DNA from: Flavimobilis soli
GTDB lineage: Bacteria; Actinomycetota; Actinomycetes; Actinomycetales; Cellulomonadaceae
Direction of reading: 5' to 3'
Length of the DNA: 64,000 nucleotides
Assembly (NCBI RefSeq): GCF_002564025.1
Contig: NZ_PDJH01000001.1
Location: 62,001 to 126,000, forward strand
The notes under the pieces are model-generated. The model was not told where the DNA came from and searched no databases. It was given only the letters and a program-made list of their open reading frames with translations. Positions 50,261 to 60,016 of the stretch are shown piece by piece (the stretch's first letter is position 1; every line of letters starts with the position of its first letter). A program made the translations under genes and the position numbers.

Positions 50261-51598
50261 ATGGACAAGCAGCAGGACTTCGTGCTCCGCACCGTCGAGG
50301 AGCGAGACATCCGGTTCATCCGCCTCTGGTTCACCGACGTGCTGGGCATGCTCAAGTCCGTCGCTATCGCGCCGGCGGAGCTCGAGCAGGCGTTCGCCGA
50401 GGGCATCGGGTTCGACGGCAGCGCCATCGAGGGCCTGACGCGCGTCTACGAGGCCGACATGATCGCGCGCCCCGACCCCTCGACGTTCCAGGTGCTGCCC
50501 TGGCGCGGCGAGCGCAACGGCACCGCGCGCATGTTCTGCGACCTGCTCAACCCGGACGGCACGCACTCGCTCGCCGACTCGCGTTTCGTCCTCAAGCGCG
50601 CGATGGACCGAGCGGCCGACAAGGGCTTCACCTTCTACACGCACCCCGAGGTCGAGTTCTACCTGTTCCGTCCGCAGTCCTCGCCGACGGACCCGCTCGT
50701 CCCCGTCGACCAGGCGGGTTACTTCGACCACGTCGCGCGCGGGAACGCGCACGACTTCCGTCGCGCCGCGATCCAGATGCTCGAGTCGATGGGGATCTCC
50801 GTCGAGTTCTCGCACCACGAGGCCGGTCCCGGCCAGAACGAGATCGACCTGCGCTACGCGGACGCCCTGACGACCGCGGACAACCTCATGACGTTCCGGA
50901 CGGTCATCAAGGAGGTCGCGCTCGAGCAGGGCGTGTTCGCGTCCTTCATGCCGAAGCCGATGGCGGAGCACCCGGGCTCGGGCATGCACACGCACCTGTC
51001 GCTGTTCGAGGGCGACCGCAACGCGTTCCACGAGCCGGGCGCGCAGTACGAGCTGTCCCGCACGGGCCGCTCGTTCATCGCCGGCCTGCTCACGCACGCC
51101 GCCGAGATCACGGCCGTGACCAACCAGTACGTGAACTCGTACAAGCGCCTGTGGGGCGGTGCCGAGGCGCCGAGCTACATCTGCTGGGGCCACAACAACC
51201 GTTCGTCGCTCGTGCGCGTGCCGATGTACAAGCCGGGCAAGACGAACTCGTCGCGCGTCGAGTACCGCGCGCTCGACGCCGCCACGAACCCCTACCTGTC
51301 GTTCGCGCTGCTGCTCGCCGCGGGCCTCAAGGGCATCGAGGAGGGCTACGAGCTCCCCGAGGGGTCGGAGGAGGACGTCTGGGAGCTGACCGACGCCGAG
51401 CGCAAGGCCGCCGGCATCAAGCCGCTCCCGCAGTCGCTCGACAAGGCGATCGAGCTCATGGAGCAGTCCGAGCTCGTCGCCGAGACGCTCGGCGAGCACG
51501 TGTTCGACTACGTCCTGCGCAACAAGCGCCAGGAGTGGGACGCGTACCGCTCGCAGGTCACGCCGTTCGAGCTGGACCGGTTCCTGCCGGTCCTGTGA
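50261..51598 (+). CDS. glnA2: Glutamine synthetase, GlnA2 type
   Basis: 445-residue type I glutamine synthetase. Visible motifs are GFDGSAIEG, the metal-binding PEVEFYLF, GQNEIDLRY, PGSGMHTHLSLF and NRSSLVRVP...RVEYRALDAATNPYL. The DLYELPPEE adenylylation site of GlnA1 is absent; the corresponding stretch reads EDVWELTDAERKA, so GlnE probably does not modify it. ATG 50261 has an AGGATAGG sequence upstream. glnE follows 16 bases after the stop, the same order as in M. tuberculosis. Confidence 0.93.
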   Translation: MDKQQDFVLRTVEERDIRFIRLWFTDVLGMLKSVAIAPAELEQAFAEGIGFDGSAIEGLTRVYEADMIARPDPSTFQVLPWRGERNGTARMFCDLLNPDGTHSLADSRFVLKRAMDRAADKGFTFYTHPEVEFYLFRPQSSPTDPLVPVDQAGYFDHVARGNAHDFRRAAIQMLESMGISVEFSHHEAGPGQNEIDLRYADALTTADNLMTFRTVIKEVALEQGVFASFMPKPMAEHPGSGMHTHLSLFEGDRNAFHEPGAQYELSRTGRSFIAGLLTHAAEITAVTNQYVNSYKRLWGGAEAPSYICWGHNNRSSLVRVPMYKPGKTNSSRVEYRALDAATNPYLSFALLLAAGLKGIEEGYELPEGSEEDVWELTDAERKAAGIKPLPQSLDKAIELMEQSELVAETLGEHVFDYVLRNKRQEWDAYRSQVTPFELDRFLPVL

Positions 51599-51614
51599 CC
51601 CGGCTGTTCTCTCG

Positions 51615-54600
51615 ATGACCTCGGTGCAGCCTCCCGCAGGGCCCGGTCCGCGCTCAGCCCGTACCGAGTCGGCGAGCACCAGGCTGCGACGCCTGGGGTT
51701 CATCGACACGGCGCGCGCCCAGAAGCTCCTCGAGGACAAGGACCTCGTCGAGGTCCTGGGCGCCGTCGGCCCGACGTCGCCGCTCGTCTCCGCCGCGGGA
51801 ACCGCCGCGGACCCGGACCTCGCGCTGCTCGCGCTCGTCCGCCTGTGCTCGACGGTCCGGGACACGGTTCGTGCGACGACGCTCGCGGCCCTCGTCTCGG
51901 AGCCGGGCCCTGGTCTGACGCGGCTCGCGGCGGTGCTCGGCGCGTCGGCGGCGCTCGGCGACGAGATCATCCGCCATCCCGAGCTCGTCGACGTCGTCGC
52001 GGACCTCACGCCCGGGATCGGCGTCGACGCCAGCGACGTGCGTGCGGAGCTGCTCCGCGCCGTCCAGGCCGATCCTGACGCGGACGTGCCCGTCGCGGGC
52101 ATGCCGGTCACCGACGCGACCGACGCGATGCGCCGCGCCTACCGCGCGCGGCTCCTGCGGATCGCGGCGTCGGACCTGACCTCCACCGAGCCGCTGTCGA
52201 TCCTTCCCGCCGTCGGCGCTGCGCTCGCCGACCTCGCTGCCGCCTCGCTCGAGGCGGGGCTCGCGATCGCTCGCGCGGGCACCGAGGGTCACGGTCTCGA
52301 GGTGCGGCTCGCCGTCCTCGGCATGGGCAAGTGCGGCGGCCGCGAGCTCAACTACGTGAGCGACGTCGACGTCGTCTACGTCGCGGAGCCTGCTGAAGGC
52401 GTCGAGGAGTCGGTCGCGATGCGAGTCGGCGCCAAGCTCGTCACGGGCCTGACCCGCGCGTGCTCGGCACCGTCGAACGAGCCGCCGCTGTGGCCCGTCG
52501 ATGCCGCGCTGCGCCCCGAGGGCAAGGACGGCCCGATCGTCCGGACGCTCGCGAGCCACCGCGCGTACTACGAGCGCTGGGCCAAGACCTGGGAGTTCCA
52601 GGCGCTCCTCAAGGCCCGCGTCGTCGCGGGGGACCGCGCGCTCGGGGCCGCATACCTCGACGCCGTCGGACCCATGGTCTGGCAGGCCGTCACACGCGAG
52701 AACTTCGTCGCCGACTCGCAGGCGATGCGCCGTCGTGTCGAGGACCACGTCCCGGCCGCCGAGGCCGACCGTCAGCTCAAGCTCGGCAAGGGCGGGCTCC
52801 GGGACGTCGAGTTCACGGTCCAGCTCCTGCAGCTCGTGCACGGCCGCACCGACGAGTCGATCCGCAGCCCGCACACGCTCACGGCCCTTGCCGCCCTGAC
52901 GGCCGGCGGCTACGTCGCGCGCGACGACGCCGCCCGCATGGCCGTCGCCTACCGGTTCCTGCGGGTGCTCGAGCACCGCATCCAGATGTTCCGCCTCGAG
53001 CGCACCCACCTCTTGCCGACCGAGGAGGCGGACCTGCGCCGTCTCGCCCGTACGGCGGGAATGCGCGAGGAGGGCGCCGAAGGGCTGCTCGAGCGCTGGA
53101 AGGAGACTCGTCGCAGCGTCCGGAGCATGCACGAGGCGCTCTACTACCGTCCGTTGCTCCCCGCGGTCGCGCAGCTCTCGCGTGCCGAGGCGAGCCTGAG
53201 CCCCGAGAACCAGCAGGCGCGCCTCGCGGCGATCGGCTACCGCGACCCGCGCGGCGCGGTCCGGCACATCGCGGCGCTCACGGAGGGCGTCTCGCGGCGT
53301 GCCGCGATCCAGCGCCAGCTCTTGCCCGTCCTCCTCGGCTGGTTCGGCGAGGGGGCCGACCCTGACGCGGCGCTGCTCGCGTTCCGGCGTCTCTCCGAGA
53401 CGCTCGGCACGACGCACTGGTACCTCAAGATGCTGCGCGACTCCGGCTCCGCCGCGCAGCGCCTCGCGCGACTGCTGTCGTCGTCGCGCTTCGCCGCCGA
53501 CGCGCTCGCGCTCTCGCCCGAGTCGGTGTCCTGGCTCGCGGAGGACGCGGAGCTGCAGCCGCTCGGCGCCGAGCGGCTTAGGCGCGAGGTCGGCGCGATG
53601 CTCACCCGGTCCGACGACGTCGAGCAGGCGACCCAGCTCCTGCGGGCGCTGCGCCGCCGCGAGCTTGCACGCACCGCCGTCGGCGAGGTGCTGAGCATCA
53701 GCGACCCTGTCCGCGCCGCCCAGGCGATCAGTGCCGCCACGGACGCGACGCTCGAAGGCGCGCTGCGGCTCGCCGAGGCCGCCGTGCAGCGTGAGCGCGG
53801 CCTCGCCGAGCCTCCCGCTCACCTGGCGATCGTCGCGATGGGCCGCCTCGGCGGCCGTGAAGCCGGCTACGGCTCCGATGCCGACGTCATGTTCGTCCAC
53901 CGCGCCGTTCCTGGCGCGTCGGACGCGGACGCCGGCGGCTACTCGCTCGCGGTCGCGACGAGACTGCGCTCTCTCCTGGGGGACATGGGCCCCGAGCCTG
54001 CGCTCCAGGTCGATGCCGATCTGCGCCCGGAAGGTCGACAGGGCCCGCTCGTGCGTTCGCTCGACTCGTACGCGGAGTACTACGAGCGCTGGTCGGAGGT
54101 CTGGGAGGCGCAGGCGCTCCTGCGGGCGCGCACCGTCGCCGGCGACGACGCGCTGTGCGCGGACATGACCGCTCTGATCGACTCGGTGCGCTACCCGGCA
54201 GAGCTGACGACCGCACAGGTGCGCGAGGTTCGGCGCATCAAGGCGCGCGTCGAGTCGGAGCGCATGCCGCGCGGCGTCGACCCGGCCCGGCACGTCAAGC
54301 TCGGCCGCGGCGGCATCAGCGACGTCGAGTGGACCGTCCAGCTGCTCCAGCTGCAGCACGCCCACGAGATCGAGACGCTCCGGACGACGTCGACGCTCGA
54401 GGCGCTCGACGCCCTCGCCGAGGCCGAGCTCCTCACGCGCGGGGACGCCGAGGTGCTCCGGGAGGCGTGGGTGCTCGCGTCGGGCATCCGTAACGCCGTC
54501 GTGCTGTGGTCCGGACGCGTCGACGGGTCGCACGGCGACATGCTGCCGAGCGACCGGCTCGACCTCGCGGGCGTCTCACGGATCCTCGACTACCCGGCGG

Positions 54601-54686
54601 GGGAGGCGTCCGCCCTCGAGGAGGACTACCTCCGGGCGTCGCGTCGCTGCCGCCAGGTCGTCGAGCGCGTGTTCTACGACTCCTGA
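51615..54686 (+). CDS. glnE: Bifunctional glutamine synthetase adenylyltransferase/deadenylylase
   Basis: Attaches and removes AMP on the GlnA1 tyrosine according to nitrogen state. The 1023-residue protein has two nucleotidyltransferase domains. The first is around residues 236-256 (LGMGKCGGRELNYVSDVDVVYV) and the second around 739-760 (AMGRLGGREAGYGSDADVMFV), each followed by the LGKGGLRDVEFTVQLLQL / LGRGGISDVEWTVQLLQL helices. It probably shares a transcript with glnA2. Its 3' end overlaps the end of the convergent AI-2E gene by 13 bases. Confidence 0.95.
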   Translation: MTSVQPPAGPGPRSARTESASTRLRRLGFIDTARAQKLLEDKDLVEVLGAVGPTSPLVSAAGTAADPDLALLALVRLCSTVRDTVRATTLAALVSEPGPGLTRLAAVLGASAALGDEIIRHPELVDVVADLTPGIGVDASDVRAELLRAVQADPDADVPVAGMPVTDATDAMRRAYRARLLRIAASDLTSTEPLSILPAVGAALADLAAASLEAGLAIARAGTEGHGLEVRLAVLGMGKCGGRELNYVSDVDVVYVAEPAEGVEESVAMRVGAKLVTGLTRACSAPSNEPPLWPVDAALRPEGKDGPIVRTLASHRAYYERWAKTWEFQALLKARVVAGDRALGAAYLDAVGPMVWQAVTRENFVADSQAMRRRVEDHVPAAEADRQLKLGKGGLRDVEFTVQLLQLVHGRTDESIRSPHTLTALAALTAGGYVARDDAARMAVAYRFLRVLEHRIQMFRLERTHLLPTEEADLRRLARTAGMREEGAEGLLERWKETRRSVRSMHEALYYRPLLPAVAQLSRAEASLSPENQQARLAAIGYRDPRGAVRHIAALTEGVSRRAAIQRQLLPVLLGWFGEGADPDAALLAFRRLSETLGTTHWYLKMLRDSGSAAQRLARLLSSSRFAADALALSPESVSWLAEDAELQPLGAERLRREVGAMLTRSDDVEQATQLLRALRRRELARTAVGEVLSISDPVRAAQAISAATDATLEGALRLAEAAVQRERGLAEPPAHLAIVAMGRLGGREAGYGSDADVMFVHRAVPGASDADAGGYSLAVATRLRSLLGDMGPEPALQVDADLRPEGRQGPLVRSLDSYAEYYERWSEVWEAQALLRARTVAGDDALCADMTALIDSVRYPAELTTAQVREVRRIKARVESERMPRGVDPARHVKLGRGGISDVEWTVQLLQLQHAHEIETLRTTSTLEALDALAEAELLTRGDAEVLREAWVLASGIRNAVVLWSGRVDGSHGDMLPSDRLDLAGVSRILDYPAGEASALEEDYLRASRRCRQVVERVFYDS

Positions 54687-55831
54687 GCGGCGTCGGCCGC
54701 AGGGGTGGTGGGCTCGGTCTCGGGCGCGACGGCCTGGGACTCGTCGAGCAGGGTCTCGTCGATGAGCTCGTGCCGCTGCAGGTAGGTCGACATGACCGCC
54801 TGGATCGTCGCGGCGACCGGTAGCGCGAGGAAGGCACCGAGCGCCCCGAAGACCGCGCCGAAACCGAGCACGACGACGAACGCGACGGCGGGGTTCATCT
54901 CGAGCGCCTTCTCGGAGATCTTGGGCGCGAAGATGTAGTTCTCGATCTGCTGGTACGCGACGATGAAGATCAGCACCGCAAGAGCCTTGACGGGGCTCTC
55001 GGCGAGCGCCAGCAGGACCGGCAGCGCGCCACCGATATACGTACCGATCGTGGGGACGAACTGCGACACGATGCCCGTGAACAGGGCGAGCGGCAGCGAG
55101 TACGGGATCTTCAGGATCATCAGGAAGATGAGCGTGAAGATCGTCGACAGGAAGGCGAGCACGAGGCGCGAGTTGATGAACGCCGAGACCTTGGCCTGCG
55201 TGATGTCCCACAGCGACAGGACGGTCGCCTGGTTCTTCGGCGCGAGCCAGCGGCAGATCGACGCGCGGAAGCGGGGCCCGGCCGCGCACAGGTAGTAGAC
55301 GACGAGGCCGATCGTCATGACCGCGAAGATGCCGCCGAGCAGCGACGACCCGACGCCGAGAACCCCCTGGGCGACGTCGTCGCCCCACCCGTCGAGCGCC
55401 TGGCCGACGAGCTTCTTCTGGTCGGGCAGCTCGGTGTCGAACGTCTTCTCGACCCAGGCACGGATGTCCTCGTAGAGCGCCGGGATGTTCTTGCCGAACT
55501 CGATGACCTGCTGGACGAACATCGTCCCGAACATCGCGATCATGCCGACGATCGCGACGAACGCGCCGCCCATCACGGCGCCGGTGGCGAGCCCGCGCTT
55601 CCAGCCGCGACGCACGAGCCAGACGATCATCGGCTCGAGCGTGAGCGAGATGAACAGGGCGATCACGAGGTTCGTGATCAGGCTCGTGAGCATCCCGAGC
55701 GAGCGCCACACGAAGATCCCCACGAAAGCCGTGACGACCGCCATGACGAAGGCCTTCGGCAGCCAGCGTGGTGGCTTCGTGGCAGGGTCCGGCCCGGCGG
55801 GCTGGGCGTGGTGGAGCTCCTGCGTGGTCAC
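54674..55831 (-). CDS. AI-2E family membrane permease
   Basis: 385-residue membrane protein with about eight helices of the AI-2E/PerM family: VWRSLGMLTSLITNLVIALFISLTLEPMI, IGLVVYYLCAAGPRF, SQFVPTIGTYIGGALPVLLAL and QQIENYIFAPKISEKALEMNPAVAFVVVLGFGAVFGALGAFLALPVAATIQAV. The family includes TqsA and a sodium/proton antiporter, so the substrate cannot be assigned. GTG 55831 has AGGAGG four bases upstream. The acidic C-terminal tail overlaps glnE. Confidence 0.87.
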   Translation of the reverse strand: MTTQELHHAQPAGPDPATKPPRWLPKAFVMAVVTAFVGIFVWRSLGMLTSLITNLVIALFISLTLEPMIVWLVRRGWKRGLATGAVMGGAFVAIVGMIAMFGTMFVQQVIEFGKNIPALYEDIRAWVEKTFDTELPDQKKLVGQALDGWGDDVAQGVLGVGSSLLGGIFAVMTIGLVVYYLCAAGPRFRASICRWLAPKNQATVLSLWDITQAKVSAFINSRLVLAFLSTIFTLIFLMILKIPYSLPLALFTGIVSQFVPTIGTYIGGALPVLLALAESPVKALAVLIFIVAYQQIENYIFAPKISEKALEMNPAVAFVVVLGFGAVFGALGAFLALPVAATIQAVMSTYLQRHELIDETLLDESQAVAPETEPTTPAADAAQES

Positions 55832-55915
55832 TGTGCCTCCTGCGGTCCGTGGTCGAGCATGGTGCAACTTATCTCATGGGTCCAGCAGCCCGCCGACGCA
55901 CCCGCCGCAGACGCA

Positions 55916-55948
55916 CGGAGGCCCGTGCGCACAGCGCACGGGCCTCCG
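55916..55948. terminator. Terminator hairpin of glnA1
   Basis: Perfect 15-base arms (55916-55930 and 55934-55948) with an ACA loop begin 15 bases past the glnA1 stop. Confidence 0.7.
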
Positions 55949-55962
55949 GTCGAGTGCTGGTG

Positions 55963-57387
55963 TCAGCAGTCGAAGTACAGGTCGAACTCGTGGGGGGTCG
56001 GGCGCAGCTGGACCGGCTCGATCTCCTTGGAGCGCTTGTAGTCGATCCACGTCTCGATGAGGTCGGGGGTGAACACACCGCCGACGGTCAGGAAGTCGTG
56101 GTCCTTCTCGAGCGCGTCGAGGGCCTCGTTGAGCGAGCCCGGGACCTGCTGGATGAGCGCGTGCTCCTCCGGCGGCAGCTCGTAGAGGTCCTTGTCGATG
56201 GGCTCCGGCGGCTCGATGCGGTTCTTGATGCCGTCGATGCCGGCGAGGAGCTGGGCCGCGAAGGCGAGGTACGGGTTCGCCGACGGGTCCGGCACGCGGA
56301 ACTCGACGCGCTTGGCCTTCGGGTTCGAGCCCGTGATCGGGATGCGGATGCACGCCGAGCGGTTACGGGCCGAGTAGACCAGGTTGACCGGGGCCTCGTA
56401 GCCGGGCACGAGGCGGCGGTACGAGTTGACGGACGGGTTGGTGAACGCGAGCAGCGCGGGAGCGTGCTTGAGCAGACCACCGATGTACCAGCGCGCGATG
56501 TCCGAGAGGCCGCCGTAGCCTGCCTCGTCGTAGAAGAGCGGCTTGCCGTCCTTCCAGAGGGACTGGTGCGAGTGCATGCCCGAGCCGTTGTCGCCGAAGA
56601 GCGGCTTCGGCATGAAGGTCACGGTCTTGCCGGCCTGCCACGCGACGTTCTTGATGACGTACTTGAACTTCATCAGGTCGTCAGCAGCGGCGGTCAGCGT
56701 GTTGAAGCGGTAGTTGATCTCCTGCTGGCCCGAGGTGCCAACCTCGTGGTGCGCGCGCTCGACGTCCAGGCCGACCTCGCCGAGGACGGCGCACATCTCG
56801 TCGCGCAGGTCGGCCATCTGGTCGTTGGGGGAGACTGGGAAGTAGCCGCCCTTGTAGCGGGTCTTGTAGCCGAGGTTGCCACCCTCCTCCTCGCGGCCGG
56901 TGTTCCACGCGGCCTCCTTGGAGTCGAGCGAGTAGAACGCCGAGTGCTGGGTCGTCTCGAAGCGCACGTCGTCGAAGATGTAGAACTCCGCCTCGGGGGC
57001 GAAGAAGGCGGTGTCGGCGATGCCCGTGCTGCGCAGGTAGGCCTCGGCCTTGAACGCGATGTTGCGCGGGTCGCGCGAGTAGGACTCGTCGGTGAACGGG
57101 TCGACGATCGAGAAGTTCACGACGAGCGTCTTGCGCTTGCGGAACGGGTCGATGTACGCGGTCGTGACGTCCGGGATCAGCTTCATGTCGGACTCGTGGA
57201 TCGCCTGGAAACCACGGATCGACGAGCCGTCGAACATCATGCCGTCCGTGAAGGCGGACTCCTCGAACTGCGCGATGGGGATGTTGAAGTGCTGCATCAC
57301 TCCAGGCAGGTCGCAGAATCGCACGTCGACGAACTCGACGCCCTCGTCGCGAGTGAAGGCGATTGCCTCCTCGGCGGTCTTGAACAT
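55963..57387 (-). CDS. glnA1: Glutamine synthetase type I, adenylylation-controlled
   Basis: Main ammonium-assimilating enzyme. 474 residues with [57 protein letters not shown] and the adenylylation site [10 protein letters not shown] with Tyr402. The length and the Tyr loop mark the GSI-beta type. ATG 57387 has AAGGAG six bases upstream. A perfect GlnR-type box lies 83-98 bases upstream, so expression is probably controlled by nitrogen as well as by GlnE. Confidence 0.96.
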   Translation of the reverse strand: MFKTAEEAIAFTRDEGVEFVDVRFCDLPGVMQHFNIPIAQFEESAFTDGMMFDGSSIRGFQAIHESDMKLIPDVTTAYIDPFRKRKTLVVNFSIVDPFTDESYSRDPRNIAFKAEAYLRSTGIADTAFFAPEAEFYIFDDVRFETTQHSAFYSLDSKEAAWNTGREEEGGNLGYKTRYKGGYFPVSPNDQMADLRDEMCAVLGEVGLDVERAHHEVGTSGQQEINYRFNTLTAAADDLMKFKYVIKNVAWQAGKTVTFMPKPLFGDNGSGMHSHQSLWKDGKPLFYDEAGYGGLSDIARWYIGGLLKHAPALLAFTNPSVNSYRRLVPGYEAPVNLVYSARNRSACIRIPITGSNPKAKRVEFRVPDPSANPYLAFAAQLLAGIDGIKNRIEPPEPIDKDLYELPPEEHALIQQVPGSLNEALDALEKDHDFLTVGGVFTPDLIETWIDYKRSKEIEPVQLRPTPHEFDLYFDC

Positions 57388-57469
57388 CCGTTGCTCCTTG
57401 GTCGGGTGGGTCCTCGAATCGGACTACGACAAGGCTAGGGGAGGGCGATTTCCCGACCATGTACCAATT

Positions 57470-57485
57470 GTTTCGGTCGTGTTAC
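57470..57485 (-). promoter_or_regulatory. GlnR box of glnA1
   Basis: On the minus strand it reads GTAAC, ACGACC, GAAAC, an exact match to gTnAc-n6-GaAAc, the GlnR site known from Streptomyces and mycobacteria. A weaker second pair (GTACA, six bases, GGAAA) follows after five bases. Confidence 0.6.
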
Positions 57486-57572
57486 GTTCGCCGGTCGTGC
57501 GTGACGGCTGAGAGTCATGAGCCTGGGAGGCCGATGAACGGCACCGTGCGCGGCGGCCTCTAGGCTGGTGCC

Positions 57573-58007
57573 GTGGTCGACAGAAAAGACATCAGCTCCT
57601 GGCTCGACGGCGGCGTGCGCCCCGACGGCGACGATTCGCGCCTCGGTCTCCCGGCATCGGGCCCCGGCTCGCGCGCGACCCTGGGGCGCCGCATCCCCGC
57701 CCTGTTCGTCGACTGGTTCGCCTCGATGGGAGTCTCGTACCTCTTCTTCGACGGCAGCTCGTGGGCGACGCTCGGCGTGTTCGCCCTCGAGAACCTGCTC
57801 CTGGTCGCCACGCTCGGCTCGACGCTCGGGCACCGGCTCCTCGGGCTTGTCGTGCGACGGCTCGGAGACGACCGGCCGTTCGTCGGCCTCGGCCCGGCGG
57901 CCCTGCGGGCCGCGCTGCTGTGCCTCGTGATCCCCGCGGTGATCTGGGACCGTGACGGCCGTGGCCTGCACGACAAGGCCGCGCGGACGGTGCTCGTCCG
58001 CCGCTGA
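57573..58007 (+). CDS. RDD family membrane protein
   Basis: 144 residues. An Asp-rich N-terminal tail is followed by LGRRIPALFVDWFASMGVSYLFF, which carries the R..D pattern of the RDD domain. A second helix pair contains LVATLGSTLGHRLLGLVVRRL and the end is KAARTVLVRR, also typical. Related proteins may transport ions; no substrate is known. GTG 57573 is the start. In many actinobacteria the gene sits between glnA and lipA/lipB, as here. Confidence 0.82.
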   Translation: MVDRKDISSWLDGGVRPDGDDSRLGLPASGPGSRATLGRRIPALFVDWFASMGVSYLFFDGSSWATLGVFALENLLLVATLGSTLGHRLLGLVVRRLGDDRPFVGLGPAALRAALLCLVIPAVIWDRDGRGLHDKAARTVLVRR

Positions 58008-58064
58008 CGCGGCGACCACCGCGAGCAGCGGCGCCGCACCGGCGTGGCACAGGCCCGACAGACG

Positions 58065-58096
58065 ACGAGGGCGCGACCATCAGGTCGCGCCCTCGT
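58065..58096. terminator. Bidirectional terminator between the RDD and DUF4191 genes
   Basis: Perfect 14-base arms (58065-58078 and 58083-58096) around ATCA lie between convergent genes. Confidence 0.7.
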
Positions 58097-58118
58097 GGCG
58101 TTCTCGGGAGATGCCGGA

Positions 58119-58865
58119 TCAGCGGCCGCGCATGCCCTTGCGGTCGGGACGCGCCCGCATCGGGTCGACGCCCTTCGGGATCGGCAGTTTCGCGCCGCCG
58201 AGCGCGGTGAGACGCTTCATGACGACGGCGACCTCGTGCTTCTTGAGGACCGGCTTGAGCTTCTGGATCTTCTTCGTCAGCTCGGGGAGCGGGACCTGGC
58301 CGGGCTCGCGGCCCACGTGGATCACCGTGACGGGCACGCCCTGGACGACGCGCTGCGTGCGCTTGCGCTCGAGCTCGGCGAGCTTGCGCACGCGGCCCAG
58401 CGGACCCTCGGTCATGAGGACGACGCCAGCGCGCCCGACGCCGCGAAAGACCATGTCCTGCGAGCGGGGCTCGATCGCGACCGGAGTCTCGTCGAACGTC
58501 CAGCCGCGGCGGATCGTGCCGACGGCGGCGAGCGTCGCGCCCTTCTCGCCCTCGATGCGGGCATAGGCAGCCTTCTCTGCGCGCCGGGCGAGCACGAACA
58601 TCGCACCCAGGATCGCGGTGGGCAGACCGAGGACCGTGAGGTAGATCGGGTGGCCCCAGATGAAACCGATGCCGACAGCGATCCCGAGGATCACCACGAA
58701 CGTCCCGAGGATCCACCAGACGACCGCCGGGTCCTGCTGACGCGTCATCTTGTACGCGTCCCAGACCTGGTGGTACCAGCGGCGCTTCTTAGGCTTCCGG
58801 GTCTTCTTGGTCTTCGCCGTCACAGCGCCTGCGGGCACGGCGGCGTCATCGTTCTTGCGGGCCAT
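58119..58865 (-). CDS. DUF4191 membrane protein
   Basis: 248 residues. A Lys-rich N-terminus (TKKTRKPKKRRWYHQVWDAYKMTRQQDP) is followed by two helices (WILGTFVVILGIAVGIGFIWG and YLTVLGLPTAILGAMFVLARR). The cytoplasmic domain has AVGTIRRGWTFDETPVAIEPRSQDMVFRGVGRAGVVLMTEGP. This is the DUF4191 pattern. It follows lipA by 20 bases and forms lipB-lipA-DUF4191, a conserved actinobacterial group. Function is unknown. Confidence 0.85.
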   Translation of the reverse strand: MARKNDDAAVPAGAVTAKTKKTRKPKKRRWYHQVWDAYKMTRQQDPAVVWWILGTFVVILGIAVGIGFIWGHPIYLTVLGLPTAILGAMFVLARRAEKAAYARIEGEKGATLAAVGTIRRGWTFDETPVAIEPRSQDMVFRGVGRAGVVLMTEGPLGRVRKLAELERKRTQRVVQGVPVTVIHVGREPGQVPLPELTKKIQKLKPVLKKHEVAVVMKRLTALGGAKLPIPKGVDPMRARPDRKGMRGR

Positions 58866-58885
58866 GGGGATGAGTCTAGTGCCCG

Positions 58886-59887
58886 TCAGCGGACCAGAAG
58901 GCTCGCGGCCTCCTGGCGTGACGTCGTCGGCTCGGCGAGGTGGGCGAGGGCCGCGGGGATCTCCTGACCGCGGCGGGTCATCGCCTGACCCCACAGTCGT
59001 CCGGCGCGGTAGGACGAGCGCACGAGCGGCCCCGACATGACCCCGAGGAAGCCGAGGTTCTCGGCGAACTCGGACAGGTGCACGAACTCCTCGGGGCGCG
59101 CCCACCGGTCGACCGGGTGGTGGCGCGGCGAGGGGCGCAGGTACTGCGTGATCGTCACGAGGTCGCAGCCGGCCTCGTGCAGGTCGCGGAGCGCGTCCTC
59201 GGCCTCCTCCGTCGTCTCGCCCATTCCGAGAATGATGTTCGACTTGGTGACGAGGCCCGCGTCGCGCGCCGCCGTGATCACGGAGAGCGAGCGGTCGTAC
59301 CGGAAGCCGGGGCGGATCGCCTTGAACACGCGAGGGACCGTCTCGAGGTTGTGGGCGAGCACCTCGGGCCGCGACGAGAAGACCTCGGCGAGCTGGTCGG
59401 GGTCGGCGTTGAAGTCGGGGATGAGCAGCTCGACGCCGGTGCCTGGCGTGACCGCGTGGATCTGGCGGACGGTCTCCGCGTAGAGCCAGGCGCCGCCGTC
59501 GGGCAGGTCGTCACGGGCGACGCCCGTGATCGTCGAGTACTTCAGGCCCATCTGACGCACGGACTCCGCGACGCGGCGGGGCTCGTCGGCGTCGAACGCC
59601 GCCGGCTTGCCCGTGTCGATCTGGCAGAAGTCGCAGCGGCGCGTGCACTGGTCGCCACCGATGAGGAACGTCGCCTCACGGTCCTCCCAGCACTCGAAGA
59701 TGTTGGGGCAGCCCGCCTCCTCGCACACGGTGTGCAGCCCGCCGGAGCGCACGAGGCTCTTGAGCTCGGTGTACTCGGGGCCCATCGTCGCGCGAGTCTT
59801 GATCCACTCGGGCTTCTTCTCGATCGGCACCGCTGCGTTGCGTGCCTCGATCCGCAGCATGCGGCGGCCTTCTGGTGCGATCGTCAC
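58886..59887 (-). CDS. lipA: Lipoyl synthase
   Basis: Radical SAM enzyme that inserts two sulfurs into octanoyl groups on lipoyl domains, such as the E2 partner of AceE. 333 residues with the auxiliary cluster ligands Cys55, Cys60 and Cys66 ([12 protein letters not shown]) and the radical SAM cluster Cys81, Cys85, Cys88 (CTRRCDFC). The C-terminal RSSYRA serine motif is present. GTG 59887 has GAGGGAG seven bases upstream. lipB lies 129 bases upstream on the same strand. Confidence 0.96.
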   Translation of the reverse strand: MTIAPEGRRMLRIEARNAAVPIEKKPEWIKTRATMGPEYTELKSLVRSGGLHTVCEEAGCPNIFECWEDREATFLIGGDQCTRRCDFCQIDTGKPAAFDADEPRRVAESVRQMGLKYSTITGVARDDLPDGGAWLYAETVRQIHAVTPGTGVELLIPDFNADPDQLAEVFSSRPEVLAHNLETVPRVFKAIRPGFRYDRSLSVITAARDAGLVTKSNIILGMGETTEEAEDALRDLHEAGCDLVTITQYLRPSPRHHPVDRWARPEEFVHLSEFAENLGFLGVMSGPLVRSSYRAGRLWGQAMTRRGQEIPAALAHLAEPTTSRQEAASLLVR

Positions 59888-60016
59888 GTGTCTGCTCCCT
59901 CGTGGACGGTTTGTCCTCACCCTATGTCGGAAGTCCTGCAGGTCGAACCGGGGGCCCGCCAGCCGGATGTGACGTCGGTCATGGCGCGCCACCCTTGGGT
60001 CGCGTACCCGCGACGG

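Noticed and set aside
51654..54533. 959-residue open frame opposite glnE
   Set aside because: glnE is complete with both catalytic domains, and the opposite frame is Arg-rich shadow sequence.
58866..60016. Riboswitch in the lipB-lipA region
   Set aside because: The 129-base gap between lipB and lipA shows no long conserved stem set that I can recognise.
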